A stretch of 64,000 nt of DNA from Candidatus Dadabacteria bacterium (GTDB lineage: Bacteria; Desulfobacterota_D; UBA1144; Nemesobacterales; Nemesobacteraceae): contig CATOTB010000001.1 in NCBI GenBank assembly GCA_951812945.1, positions 738,198 through 802,197 of the forward strand, read 5' to 3'. Of this stretch, positions 1 through 8,063 are shown piece after piece. How positions within the stretch are numbered: the first letter of the stretch is position 1; each line of letters begins with the position of its first letter. Below the pieces are notes generated by a model. It saw nothing but the letters and a program-made list of their open reading frames with translations. It was not told the origin of the DNA and ran no database searches. A program made the translations under genes and the position numbers.

Positions 1-337
1 TTAAGTTTACAAGTCCTCCAAACCCTGTATCGCTTCCTCGAACCCGTAGTGTAGTGCTTTAAATTCCCAGAGCCATCTTCCCCCGGCGACATTTTTGCTT
101 CTCGTGGAAGTAGGTAATTCATCGGACTGAATTCATGTTGGGGAGGTTTGAGAGTTCCATTTACTCGAGTGGAGCAGGGGGGGCTTATTAGGACCAACCG
201 TTCTGTATCATCCTGAAATAACTTAGTATTTACCTTGACAAACAGTTAGACAGAAATATAGAATTACCGTTAAGTACTATTATGATGGAGCAAGTGGCTA
301 GTTATAGGGGTAATTACCAAATATAAAGAGGTCTAAG
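1..337. other. Upstream region, no intact gene
   Basis: No complete gene is seen. On the minus strand the first 120 bases or so can be read as a peptide ending GFEEAIQGLEDL then a stop, with an in-frame stop upstream and no start codon. It could be the eroded 3' end of a gene, but no family is recognised. The right half is AT-rich and holds the promoter of the next gene. Confidence 0.4.
235..264 (+). promoter_or_regulatory. Sigma-70-type promoter of the large lipoprotein gene
   Basis: TTGACA at 235-240 is a perfect -35 box. TAGAAT at 259-264 (five of six to consensus) follows after 18 bases. Predicted transcription start is near 271, leaving a leader of about 65 bases before the start at 338. 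Confidence 0.5.
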
Positions 338-3300
338 ATGTTGTTATCCGGGGACATTACAAGAACATCCATGCTTGTTTTCTGCGGAATGAGGTCGGCC
401 GCAATGTCATTTTCTATTGTTGGCGTGCTTGTCCTCGTTCTGATTCTGGTCGGGTGTGGGAGCGACACCACACCTTCCCAATCTTCCGGTCCCGATAATC
501 CCGCGCACAGAGGCCCTGATCCCGGAGACCCCCCTCCGATGGACACTGACCCCGCAGACCCCTTGCTCCAACCCGTGATACACACAACACGACTGGGTCA
601 ATCCATTACTTTTAACATACAGGATGGTGACCCTCTGAACGACAAGATTCTGAGGCAACCCCAGCGGGGGACGGTGATTTTGAATGCCGACGGCTCCGTT
701 ACCTACTCACCCGCGCCCGGGGCTATGGGAGAAGACAGCTTCGAAATTGAAATTAACGGAAAACCACGGGAGATCACCATTGACAACAACCTCGCTTATG
801 AAGGCCAGATTGACGGCGGGATGAACTCCTTCGGCAACGTTGAAGTACTGTTAACGGGGGACGGAGTATTGGAGATCGCATCGCCGGACGCTTCCGGCAG
901 GTTCAAGTTCTACGGGTTGCCGGACGGCGACTATGTTGTCAAGGTGCGGAAAGCGGGCTATACGTCATCGCTTGCCCGAGCTTTCAGCCTAAATATCGGG
1001 CAGCATGATCCTTTGCGTAATAGGATCGACCGATTTGTTCTGGAAGCGATCGATTCAGATACCTTTGTTTATCACTGGGAGGAAGATCAGAGTGCGGCCG
1101 GCTACGATTATGCTGCCCATGTGAACCAACCCGTGGTCGTGGAGTTTTTGGATGAGCGGGTTGAAGTAGTCGATGAGGCGTCAGCCAGCCAGCTCCATCA
1201 CGACTACAACATCTTGCTGGTCGATTCGCAAAGCGGTTCATGGACACAAGAGCATGCCTATCGCCTTCTGGAAACCATGAAGTCCATCCCGCAGAAGCGA
1301 CGGGATCCCTATGAGGAACAGAGTCTTCCCGCCAGCAAGTGGCTCCTCACTTCCGACCACTTGGAGGACGACATCCGGATTACGCATCATGAAGACGAAG
1401 ACTACAGGGCCGTTCTCATTTCCGAAGATGCCTTCGTCAATGCCAGCCCCCGGATCGCCAGGGTTGAAGGCAAGCGAGGCGTCTACTACTCACAACGTCT
1501 GCACCACGCGCTTGTGCGCTTCGTCACGGATAACGGTAGGAATGAAGCGGCGTACGAAGGGATTTTCCAGTCGCGTTACGGCGTCACGACCCGCATACAG
1601 GATTATGCCCAGCTCACCAGTTCCACCACTAGCGAGTCCGCGTCGCGCTTTCAGGAATTCCACCCAGAAGAGATCGTTCAATTGATCAACATGTTTGAGG
1701 AAATGCCCAAGGGGATGCACAAACTGCCTGAACTGCAGTATCTGGTGCGGCGCTTGGACGGCACGCCGCACCCTATATATTCTGATGCGCCTGCGGTGGC
1801 TTGGACCGATTACGGCTATATCGAGTTCATGGAAAGCGGCTTCATCAACTTTTCTGTTGCCTATGTCCATCGCCTCATCATTCACGAAAAGGCGCATTTC
1901 CTGTGGGCCCACCAGTTCGACGAGCAACTCAAGCAGGACTGGATCGAATTAGGCGGCTGGTACCACGACTCGGAAAGCTCCAGTCGCTGGTCGACGAGCA
2001 AACAGACGGAATTTGTTTCCGCTTACGCCCACTCAAAGAATCCAGATGAGGACATGGCCGAGTCCATAGCCTACTTCATCGTGAATCCGGACAGACTGAA
2101 ATCCCGAGCCATAGGCAAGTATGAGTTCGTCCGCGACCGCATCATGCAAGGCAACATCTACATCTCCACCATCCGAGAAGACCTGACCTTTGAGGTGTAT
2201 AACCTGTATCCGGACTACGTCTTTCCGGGAAAGATCCGGCGAGTGGATATTGTGGTCGAAGGGGAGCTGGAGGACGACAAAACAATCCACGTGGAAATTG
2301 AGCTGCATGCTCTGGACGAAGAGTTGGAAGGAGCGAAACGAGCCTATATGCGCATTTTCAGCGAGACCGGTACCTTCGTGGACCTGCACCTCCGCCCCAT
2401 AGATGCGAACGGCACGGTGCTCAAAGGCAGCTTTACTCTCAGCAAGCACACTAAAGCCGGTTACTGGCGGCCGAACCAAGTTGTCATCACGGATGCGGTT
2501 GGCAACGAGCGGTTCGAAGGGGTGAATGACTTTGGGTGGAAACTCTACGTCGGCAACCTGCTTGAAGATCTCACCGCTCCCGAGTATGTGGTCAATACGG
2601 CGTCACTGAGCAAGAGCGTGACGAGCTTGGAAGGCCGAGAGGTTCAGTTAATTCATGCAACCTGGGAAGTGGACGAAGACACAGCAATGCGGGGGAAGTC
2701 ACCTTGTTATGCCAGTCTGAATGATGATTTTCTGCAAACCTACAGATATGAAGAGTATGGCTTGTATGACACAGCCAGCAGGATGTGTCAGGTGGACTTT
2801 ATTATGCCTCACTACATGCCGAGTTCCACCTACAGGATGAATTACATCAGAATGATCGATGAGGCACTGAATATACAGGGGGTCTACTTCACCCATCCTG
2901 GGCACGGTCTGCGTCCGGAGCAAAGCGTCGTGGATGAAACGCCCCAGCAAATTGAACTGGTAACCAATAATCCGGACCTTGAACCCCCTGAGTTGGATAT
3001 CAACGACATCCGGATCAGTGCCGAGCCCACCTATCCGGAAGCGCCAAATGGCGAAACCCTGGTGACGGTCACCTTTCGTGTCAGGGACAACATATCTGGT
3101 TACAAGATCGCAAGTATGGAGCTACGCGACCCCCAAGGCATCGAGCATCAAGGCTATCACTATCACGCAGACCGCTCCCGATTATTTCCCGAAGGGGATC
3201 CCACCCATTGGGCCACTCACACCCGAACGGTGCTTCTGCCGCCGGGTTCTGCACCCGGTACTTGGGGACTGGTCGAGATGACGATTCGGGACCGGGCGGG

Positions 3301-3352
3301 CAATTTCCAGCGCTACAATTTTACCGAGATCATCCACTTCGATGTATATTAG
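338..3352 (+). CDS. Large putative lipoprotein with HExxH metalloprotease motif
   Basis: The 1004-residue product has a long N-terminal region and a hydrophobic stretch ending in the lipobox LVGC (Cys 40), so it is probably a lipid-anchored envelope protein. About residues 85-150 resemble a cadherin-like or bacterial Ig-like domain (GTVILNADGSVTYSP), followed by a carboxypeptidase-regulatory-like stretch. HEKAH at about residue 516 fits a zinc metallopeptidase site; the third zinc ligand was not identified. The C-terminal third looks like beta-rich repeats. The start at 338 has a good ribosome site (AAGAGG, 7 bases upstream); ATG 404 is an alternative giving a shorter signal peptide. Arginine is mostly CGN, unlike the AGA/AGG-rich core genes, and the gene stands alone, which hints at transfer. 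Protease function is inferred from one motif. Confidence 0.75.
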   Translation: MLLSGDITRTSMLVFCGMRSAAMSFSIVGVLVLVLILVGCGSDTTPSQSSGPDNPAHRGPDPGDPPPMDTDPADPLLQPVIHTTRLGQSITFNIQDGDPLNDKILRQPQRGTVILNADGSVTYSPAPGAMGEDSFEIEINGKPREITIDNNLAYEGQIDGGMNSFGNVEVLLTGDGVLEIASPDASGRFKFYGLPDGDYVVKVRKAGYTSSLARAFSLNIGQHDPLRNRIDRFVLEAIDSDTFVYHWEEDQSAAGYDYAAHVNQPVVVEFLDERVEVVDEASASQLHHDYNILLVDSQSGSWTQEHAYRLLETMKSIPQKRRDPYEEQSLPASKWLLTSDHLEDDIRITHHEDEDYRAVLISEDAFVNASPRIARVEGKRGVYYSQRLHHALVRFVTDNGRNEAAYEGIFQSRYGVTTRIQDYAQLTSSTTSESASRFQEFHPEEIVQLINMFEEMPKGMHKLPELQYLVRRLDGTPHPIYSDAPAVAWTDYGYIEFMESGFINFSVAYVHRLIIHEKAHFLWAHQFDEQLKQDWIELGGWYHDSESSSRWSTSKQTEFVSAYAHSKNPDEDMAESIAYFIVNPDRLKSRAIGKYEFVRDRIMQGNIYISTIREDLTFEVYNLYPDYVFPGKIRRVDIVVEGELEDDKTIHVEIELHALDEELEGAKRAYMRIFSETGTFVDLHLRPIDANGTVLKGSFTLSKHTKAGYWRPNQVVITDAVGNERFEGVNDFGWKLYVGNLLEDLTAPEYVVNTASLSKSVTSLEGREVQLIHATWEVDEDTAMRGKSPCYASLNDDFLQTYRYEEYGLYDTASRMCQVDFIMPHYMPSSTYRMNYIRMIDEALNIQGVYFTHPGHGLRPEQSVVDETPQQIELVTNNPDLEPPELDINDIRISAEPTYPEAPNGETLVTVTFRVRDNISGYKIASMELRDPQGIEHQGYHYHADRSRLFPEGDPTHWATHTRTVLLPPGSAPGTWGLVEMTIRDRAGNFQRYNFTEIIHFDVY

Positions 3353-3387
3353 GCGAGAGTTAAGCCACTTGCCATCACGTCGCCATA

Positions 3388-3429
3388 GCACGCCAGCGGC
3401 GATCGTCCTTGACCGTCAGCATGGCGTGC
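3388..3429. repeat. Inverted repeat in the 3353-3613 gap
   Basis: GCACGCCA (3388-3395) and TGGCGTGC (3422-3429) are perfect reverse complements around 26 bases. There is no T-run, so it is not a clear terminator. The rest of this 260-base gap shows only an AT-rich stretch before the next gene. Confidence 0.3.
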
Positions 3430-3613
3430 GGCCGTGTAGAGATTAAGTTATATGAGAATGCGAAAGTATTCAGTCTGATATGATTTGACCTGTCGATTTG
3501 ATTTGCTTCTTACATCCTCGGGCGCTTCCTTGAAAACCCGCCTCCGTATATTTATAATTAACCAGATACAGTTAAGAGGCTGCGCAATGCGCGACCAAAC
3601 GGAGGTTTTACAT

Positions 3614-4456
3614 ATGGCGGATTACGCGAACCCGGACGTTCTGGTGAGCACGGACTGGGTAGAGGAGCATATTAACGATCCCGATATAGTTATTGTGGAA
3701 TCGGATGAAGACATACTGCTCTATGAAATAGGTCACATAAGAAATTCAGTAAAATTCGACTGGCAGACCGAGCTTCAGGATCAGCTTGTAAGGGATTATG
3801 TGAGCAAGGAAGATTTCGAGGTGCTGCTTTCCGAAAAAGGCATTTCCAACGACCACGCGGTGGTTTTCTACGGTGACAGGAGCAATTGGTGGGCCTGCTA
3901 CGCCTTCTGGACATTCAAGGTTCTGGGGCATGAGAAATGCCTCATAATGGACGGCGGCAGGCAGAAATGGGTTGATGAGGGAAGAGAGTTCGTAAAAGAT
4001 GTTCCCGAACGACCCAAAACAGATTACAAGGTATCGGCGGTCGATGAGTCGATAAGGGCTTTTCGCGATGATGTCTTGGAGCACATGGGCTCCGGCAAGC
4101 CGCTTGTGGATGTCCGCTCCCCGAAGGAGTATTCGGGAGAACTTCTTCACATGGAGGCTTATCCCCAGGAAGGAGCGCTCCGCGGAGGGCATATTCCAGG
4201 TGCGGTAAATGTTCCCTGGGCTACGGCGGCAAACGAGGACGGAACTTTCCGCTCGGCCGATGAGCTTGCCGATATATACGAGAAAGGACAGGGACTTAGC
4301 AAGGACCAGGACGTGATTGCCTACTGCAGGATAGGGGAGCGCTCTTCTCACACCTGGTTTGTCCTGACCTATCTTCTCGGATTTGGAAACGTCAGGAATT
4401 ACGACGGTTCGTGGACCGAGTGGGGAAACCTCGTAAGGGCTCCGATAGAGAGATAA
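3614..4456 (+). CDS. Thiosulfate/3-mercaptopyruvate sulfurtransferase (tandem rhodanese)
   Basis: A 280-residue protein with two rhodanese domains, the usual size for the SseA/TST family. The N-terminal domain (about 10-125) lacks the catalytic cysteine. The C-terminal domain (about 150-280) has [19 protein letters not shown] and the active-site loop CRIGER with Cys 238. Such enzymes move sulfane sulfur from thiosulfate or mercaptopyruvate to an acceptor. The start at 3614 is chosen because GGAGG lies 8 bases upstream; an upstream in-frame start lacks such a site. The two following genes are Fe-S assembly factors, so it may feed sulfur to them, although a terminator lies between. Substrate cannot be told from the loop alone. 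Confidence 0.93.
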   Translation: MADYANPDVLVSTDWVEEHINDPDIVIVESDEDILLYEIGHIRNSVKFDWQTELQDQLVRDYVSKEDFEVLLSEKGISNDHAVVFYGDRSNWWACYAFWTFKVLGHEKCLIMDGGRQKWVDEGREFVKDVPERPKTDYKVSAVDESIRAFRDDVLEHMGSGKPLVDVRSPKEYSGELLHMEAYPQEGALRGGHIPGAVNVPWATAANEDGTFRSADELADIYEKGQGLSKDQDVIAYCRIGERSSHTWFVLTYLLGFGNVRNYDGSWTEWGNLVRAPIER

Positions 4457-4481
4457 AAGGAGAAGGATTCTTTGAGGGAAT

Positions 4482-4521
4482 AAAAAGGATGTGGTCTTGC
4501 GGGTCCGCATCCTTTTTTTTT
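4482..4521 (+). terminator. Rho-independent terminator after the rhodanese gene
   Basis: AAAAAGGATGTGG pairs with CCGCATCCTTTTT (one G-U) around a loop of about 10 bases, followed by an unbroken T tract to 4520. It separates the rhodanese gene from sufE, which therefore either relies on read-through or has its own start site. Confidence 0.75.
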
Positions 4522-4536
4522 GAAACTGCGGGAAAC

Positions 4537-4962
4537 ATGGCAAGCATAGAAGAGATAGTCAGAGAATTTCAAGGGGCGGACCGCCAAGGAATGATAGAGC
4601 TCCTGATAGATTATTCGGAAGACCTTCCTGAGATTCCGAGAAGGTTTGCCGAGCTTGCGGACAGGGACCTCAACAGGGTGCATGAGTGTGAAACCCCGGT
4701 CTTTATCTGGGTCGAGATAGAAGACGGGAAAGTGAATATATTTGCCGACGTCCCCGAACCGTTTCCGACCGTGAGGGGGCTTGTGTCGATTCTCGTAAGC
4801 GCCTTTGACGGACTCACTCGGGAGGAGATCGAATCCGCGCCGGTAGACTTTATCTCCCGCCTCGGGATAGCGCAGAAGCTCGGGATAAGAAGGGTCAGGG
4901 GTCTCAGCGCGGTTTACGCGAGGATAAAAAGCGAGGTAAGAAGGCACGGCGCGGTCACATGA
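4537..4962 (+). CDS. sufE: SufE-like sulfur acceptor protein
   Basis: This 141-residue protein matches the SufE/CsdE family: an N-terminal helical part (EEIVREFQG, YSEDLPEIPRR), then the sulfur-accepting cysteine in HECETPVFIW. The cysteine falls at residue 51, the same number as in E. coli SufE. SufE takes persulfide sulfur from a SufS-type cysteine desulfurase for Fe-S cluster building. The ATG at 4537 follows the terminator hairpin and gives the family length; an upstream ATG at 4489 lies inside the hairpin. It overlaps the next gene by 4 bases (ATGA), so the two are translationally coupled. No cysteine desulfurase gene is in this window. Confidence 0.9.
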   Translation: MASIEEIVREFQGADRQGMIELLIDYSEDLPEIPRRFAELADRDLNRVHECETPVFIWVEIEDGKVNIFADVPEPFPTVRGLVSILVSAFDGLTREEIESAPVDFISRLGIAQKLGIRRVRGLSAVYARIKSEVRRHGAVT

Positions 4963-5348
4963 TTGAAGAAGACAGAATGAAGATGATCATGGATCATTAC
5001 GAGAACCCGAGAAATTTCGGCCCGCTTGAGCACCCCACCGTGACGCTCAGGGGCGGCAACCCCAATTGCGGCGACACCTTGAATATCTATATACGCACAG
5101 ACGGCGGAAACGTTATAGAAGATATAAGCTTTGACGGGGAGGGCTGTACGATAAGTCAGGCCGCGGCTTCCCTCCTTACTGAATTTGCAAAGGGAAAGAC
5201 CGTCGAGCGGGTAGGGGAACTCGATTCCGATTACCTCAGGGATATTTTGGGCAAAGACATCATGGTAACCCGTCCGAAGTGCAGCCGCCTTGCCCTTGAA
5301 ACCCTTAAATCTTGGGTAAGGAATTTCGAAAGGGGAAAAACCGCCTGA
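4959..5348 (+). CDS. sufU: Fe-S cluster assembly scaffold (SufU/NifU N-terminal type)
   Basis: A 129-residue IscU-fold protein. The three cluster-ligand cysteines are at 37 (NPNCGD, with Asp 39), 63 (GEGC) and 108 (RPKCSRLAL). The LPPVK motif that binds the HscA chaperone in true IscU is absent, which points to the SufU/NifU-like branch. It would assemble a transient Fe-S cluster using sulfur passed from a desulfurase through SufE. The start overlaps the sufE stop. The pairing of a SufE and a SufU in one unit is less common than SufS-SufU, so its function as zinc-type sulfur acceptor or true scaffold is not certain. Confidence 0.9.
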   Translation: MIEEDRMKMIMDHYENPRNFGPLEHPTVTLRGGNPNCGDTLNIYIRTDGGNVIEDISFDGEGCTISQAAASLLTEFAKGKTVERVGELDSDYLRDILGKDIMVTRPKCSRLALETLKSWVRNFERGKTA

Positions 5349-5352
5349 TTTT

Positions 5353-5361
5353 TGGTATAAT
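5353..5361 (+). promoter_or_regulatory. Extended -10 promoter of the redox cluster
   Basis: TGG followed directly by TATAAT (5356-5361) makes an extended -10 element just after the sufU stop. No good -35 is seen, as is usual for this promoter class. It would start transcription about 30 bases before the gene at 5401, which has AAGGAGA as ribosome site. Confidence 0.5.
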
Positions 5362-5400
5362 TCACGCTAACACTCAAGCAGACCAAAGGAGATTCAAGCA

Positions 5401-6735
5401 ATGAAAAACGGCAAACTCGACAAAACAATTCTGAGCGAGAGGATTGAAGAGGCTCTTAAATATCCTCTTTTCGATTCCATATTCAACAGGCGCTCAAGAA
5501 GGTTCGGCCTTGGAATGGAGCTTAAGGACAGCACCCTTGAGTTCAAATCGAATTATGATCCCGTACCTCTGAACGAAATCGAAGAAGCCCTCTTGGTGTG
5601 GGCGGGGACAGGGCTCACGGGGCTTTGCCTTGCCGACCTGCCTCCTGAGAACGGGATAGACCTTCTCTGCCAGTGGACGGGAAGGACTTGGCCTTCTGCG
5701 TGCAACAACCACGGAACGGAACTTTTTTTCACAAATGACGACGGGCTCTATCATGTGGACGTGAAGAACATGCTTCCAAAGGAACACGAACTCGATCTGT
5801 TTTTCCAGATGTCCCGAGAGGAGAAAGCCGCGAGAATTCTTGAACTTTACAGGGAAAGCCTCAACAAGCTTGAAGACGGAAGGGCCGACATGCCCGACAA
5901 GATGCCGGGGCTTTTTGAGTTTAATCAGTGGAATGCCAACAAGCCCGGCACCACGCTTTTTGTCCCCGTAACGGATGTGACAGAGGAGTACCTGAATCTT
6001 CTCACCCTTTACTGCGCTAACAGCTACGGATTCACGATTATCGACGATCTTACCGGAAAGCCTGCGGGCGTTGAGAAGTGGGTGAAAAAAGGCAGGCTCA
6101 AGGGTGAAATCAAGCTCTCCCTGTTTGACCTTGAGGTAAGAATTCTTACGGGGCTTAACGTGGAGCAGGCGTTTATTACGCAGAACATGGCGCTTGCCCT
6201 CCAGCCCCTGGGGCTTGCAGGATGGGCGTTTACGGGCTTCATACCGAGATTCGCGATGGGAGCCGCTCCGAACCTGTTCAGGGGTCTTGGATTCCGGTTC
6301 ATCCAGCCGAAAAAGGGTACGATTGATCCTCCTACCACGGTTCCCGTAGGGAAGGACGGGGTTTTTGAAGCCTACTGTCCACCTTACTATGAGAACATGG
6401 ACGACGCGATCGATCACTTCCTGGCCCACAAGTGGAAAGCCTGGGAATCAGACAAGCCTTTCCCGTACACCGAACCTGACAGGCACCTTATGAAGGCCCC
6501 GAGGCCCACGGAGACCACCATGCAGATCGTAAGGGACGTTGCGAACTACATTTACGACACTTACGGCAGATTTCCCGCGTTTGTGGATCCCATGTACATG
6601 AGACTTGTTTTCCAGGCGATGCACATAGACCCGGATTTCTATGACCAGTACTACCCGAAAGGTTCTTATTCGGACAGGCATCTCCAGGCTTTTCTTGAGA
6701 ATCATCCGGACCAGAGAGAACGGTTCGAGAAGTAA
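5401..6735 (+). CDS. Nitroreductase-like protein of unknown function
   Basis: 444 residues, soluble, no signal peptide. The N-terminus has RRSRRFGLG, reminiscent of the FMN-phosphate-binding start of nitroreductases, then PVPLNEIEEALLVWAGTG, and a later ALALQPLGLAGW resembling the nitroreductase helix near the second half of the fold. It is about twice the size of an ordinary nitroreductase, with an extra middle and C-terminal part rich in aromatic residues. It is the first gene of a plus-strand unit with an FAD/NAD(P) oxidoreductase and a membrane polyferredoxin, so a redox role is likely. The family assignment is tentative; substrate and partner are unknown. Confidence 0.6.
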   Translation: MKNGKLDKTILSERIEEALKYPLFDSIFNRRSRRFGLGMELKDSTLEFKSNYDPVPLNEIEEALLVWAGTGLTGLCLADLPPENGIDLLCQWTGRTWPSACNNHGTELFFTNDDGLYHVDVKNMLPKEHELDLFFQMSREEKAARILELYRESLNKLEDGRADMPDKMPGLFEFNQWNANKPGTTLFVPVTDVTEEYLNLLTLYCANSYGFTIIDDLTGKPAGVEKWVKKGRLKGEIKLSLFDLEVRILTGLNVEQAFITQNMALALQPLGLAGWAFTGFIPRFAMGAAPNLFRGLGFRFIQPKKGTIDPPTTVPVGKDGVFEAYCPPYYENMDDAIDHFLAHKWKAWESDKPFPYTEPDRHLMKAPRPTETTMQIVRDVANYIYDTYGRFPAFVDPMYMRLVFQAMHIDPDFYDQYYPKGSYSDRHLQAFLENHPDQRERFEK

Positions 6736-6788
6736 AATCTCCCCGACCGGGAATCAAGATCGGTTTGCGGTAAGGGAGGAAACCAGCC

Positions 6789-8063
6789 ATGCGCGTAGCT
6801 ATTATAGGAAATGGGGTGACCGGGGTCGCAGCCGCCCTGAGTATACGCAGGCTTCAACCCGACTGGGAAATCCTCATGATCTCGGGGGAATCATCCTTCC
6901 ACTATTCCCGCCCGGCGCTCATGTACATATTCATGGGCCACATGAGCTACAGGGACACCAAGCCTTACGAGGACAGTTTCTGGCGGAAAAACCGCATTGA
7001 TCTTCTGCGGGGCTGGGTTAGAGAAATTGATGTCGCCGGGAAAAAGCTCATCATGCACGAAAAAGATCCCGTTTCGTTCGATAAGCTGCTTATCGCCACG
7101 GGATCAAAGTCAAACAAGTTCGGGTGGCCCGGCCAGGACCTCGATGGAGTCCAGGGTCTCTACAGCCTGATGGATCTGAGGCTTCTTTACGAGAACGTAA
7201 AGGGTGCCCGAAGCGCCGTTATAGTCGGGGGAGGACTCATTGGAATTGAGTTCGCCGAGATGCTTCACTCTCGCAATATCCACGTCACTTTCCTGGTGAG
7301 AGAGGAGTCCTACTGGACGAACGTCCTTCCGATGGAAGAGTCTCGGATGATAAACCGGGTGATCACCGAACAGGGGATTGACCTCAGACTCACCACGGAA
7401 CTTAAGGAAATAGTCGGGGACGATTCGGGAAGGGTGCGGGGAGTTATGACCAACAAAGAGGAATTTATAGAATGCGAAATCGTCGGACTCACAGCCGGGG
7501 TAAGTCCCAACATCGCCCTTGCCAAGGCAAGCGGCATAAAAACGGGAAGAGGAATCTTGGTCGACTGGAGCTTCAGAACAGATATGCCTGACGTGTTTGC
7601 CGCCGGGGACTGCGCCGAGATAGTCACCGAAGGGGAGGGGAGAAACCTTATTCAGCAGGTCTGGTACACGGGCAAAAGCCAGGGGAGGGTGGCAGGAGAG
7701 GTCTTGGCCGGCCAGCAGAGCGTGTATGACCCCGGGATATGGTATAACTCAGCCAAGTTCTTCGATCTTGAGTACCAGACTTACGGTACGGTGAGTAACG
7801 CCCCCGTTGAGGGGGAAAGCAATCTTTACTGGGAGCACCCCGATCACAGCCGTTCGATAAGAATCGTTACGAGAGACGGTGCGGCTTGCGGCATAAACGT
7901 CATGGGTCTTCGCTACAGTCACAGGGTCTGCGAGAGCTGGGTAGCGGAGAAAAGGTCTCTTGACTACGTGCTCGATCATCTCGGGGACGCCAATTTCGAC
8001 CCCGAGTTCTACGAAAAATGCGAAGCGGAAATAATAAGGGAGATAAGGAAACAGGCCGCCTAA
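6789..8063 (+). CDS. FAD-dependent NAD(P)-disulfide-type oxidoreductase
   Basis: 424 residues in the pyridine nucleotide-disulfide oxidoreductase fold. An FAD-binding GNGVTG loop lies at residues 7-12, a second GGGLIG dinucleotide (NAD(P)) loop at about 145, and the FAD-binding VFAAGDCAE at about 269. No CxxxxC redox disulfide is seen after the first Rossmann loop, so it is closer to ferredoxin/rubredoxin/nitrite reductase-type reductases than to lipoamide dehydrogenase. It probably passes electrons between NAD(P)H and a protein partner. GGGAGGA precedes the start. Its stop overlaps the start of the next gene (TAATG), so it is coupled to the membrane polyferredoxin. Confidence 0.85.
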   Translation: MRVAIIGNGVTGVAAALSIRRLQPDWEILMISGESSFHYSRPALMYIFMGHMSYRDTKPYEDSFWRKNRIDLLRGWVREIDVAGKKLIMHEKDPVSFDKLLIATGSKSNKFGWPGQDLDGVQGLYSLMDLRLLYENVKGARSAVIVGGGLIGIEFAEMLHSRNIHVTFLVREESYWTNVLPMEESRMINRVITEQGIDLRLTTELKEIVGDDSGRVRGVMTNKEEFIECEIVGLTAGVSPNIALAKASGIKTGRGILVDWSFRTDMPDVFAAGDCAEIVTEGEGRNLIQQVWYTGKSQGRVAGEVLAGQQSVYDPGIWYNSAKFFDLEYQTYGTVSNAPVEGESNLYWEHPDHSRSIRIVTRDGAACGINVMGLRYSHRVCESWVAEKRSLDYVLDHLGDANFDPEFYEKCEAEIIREIRKQAA

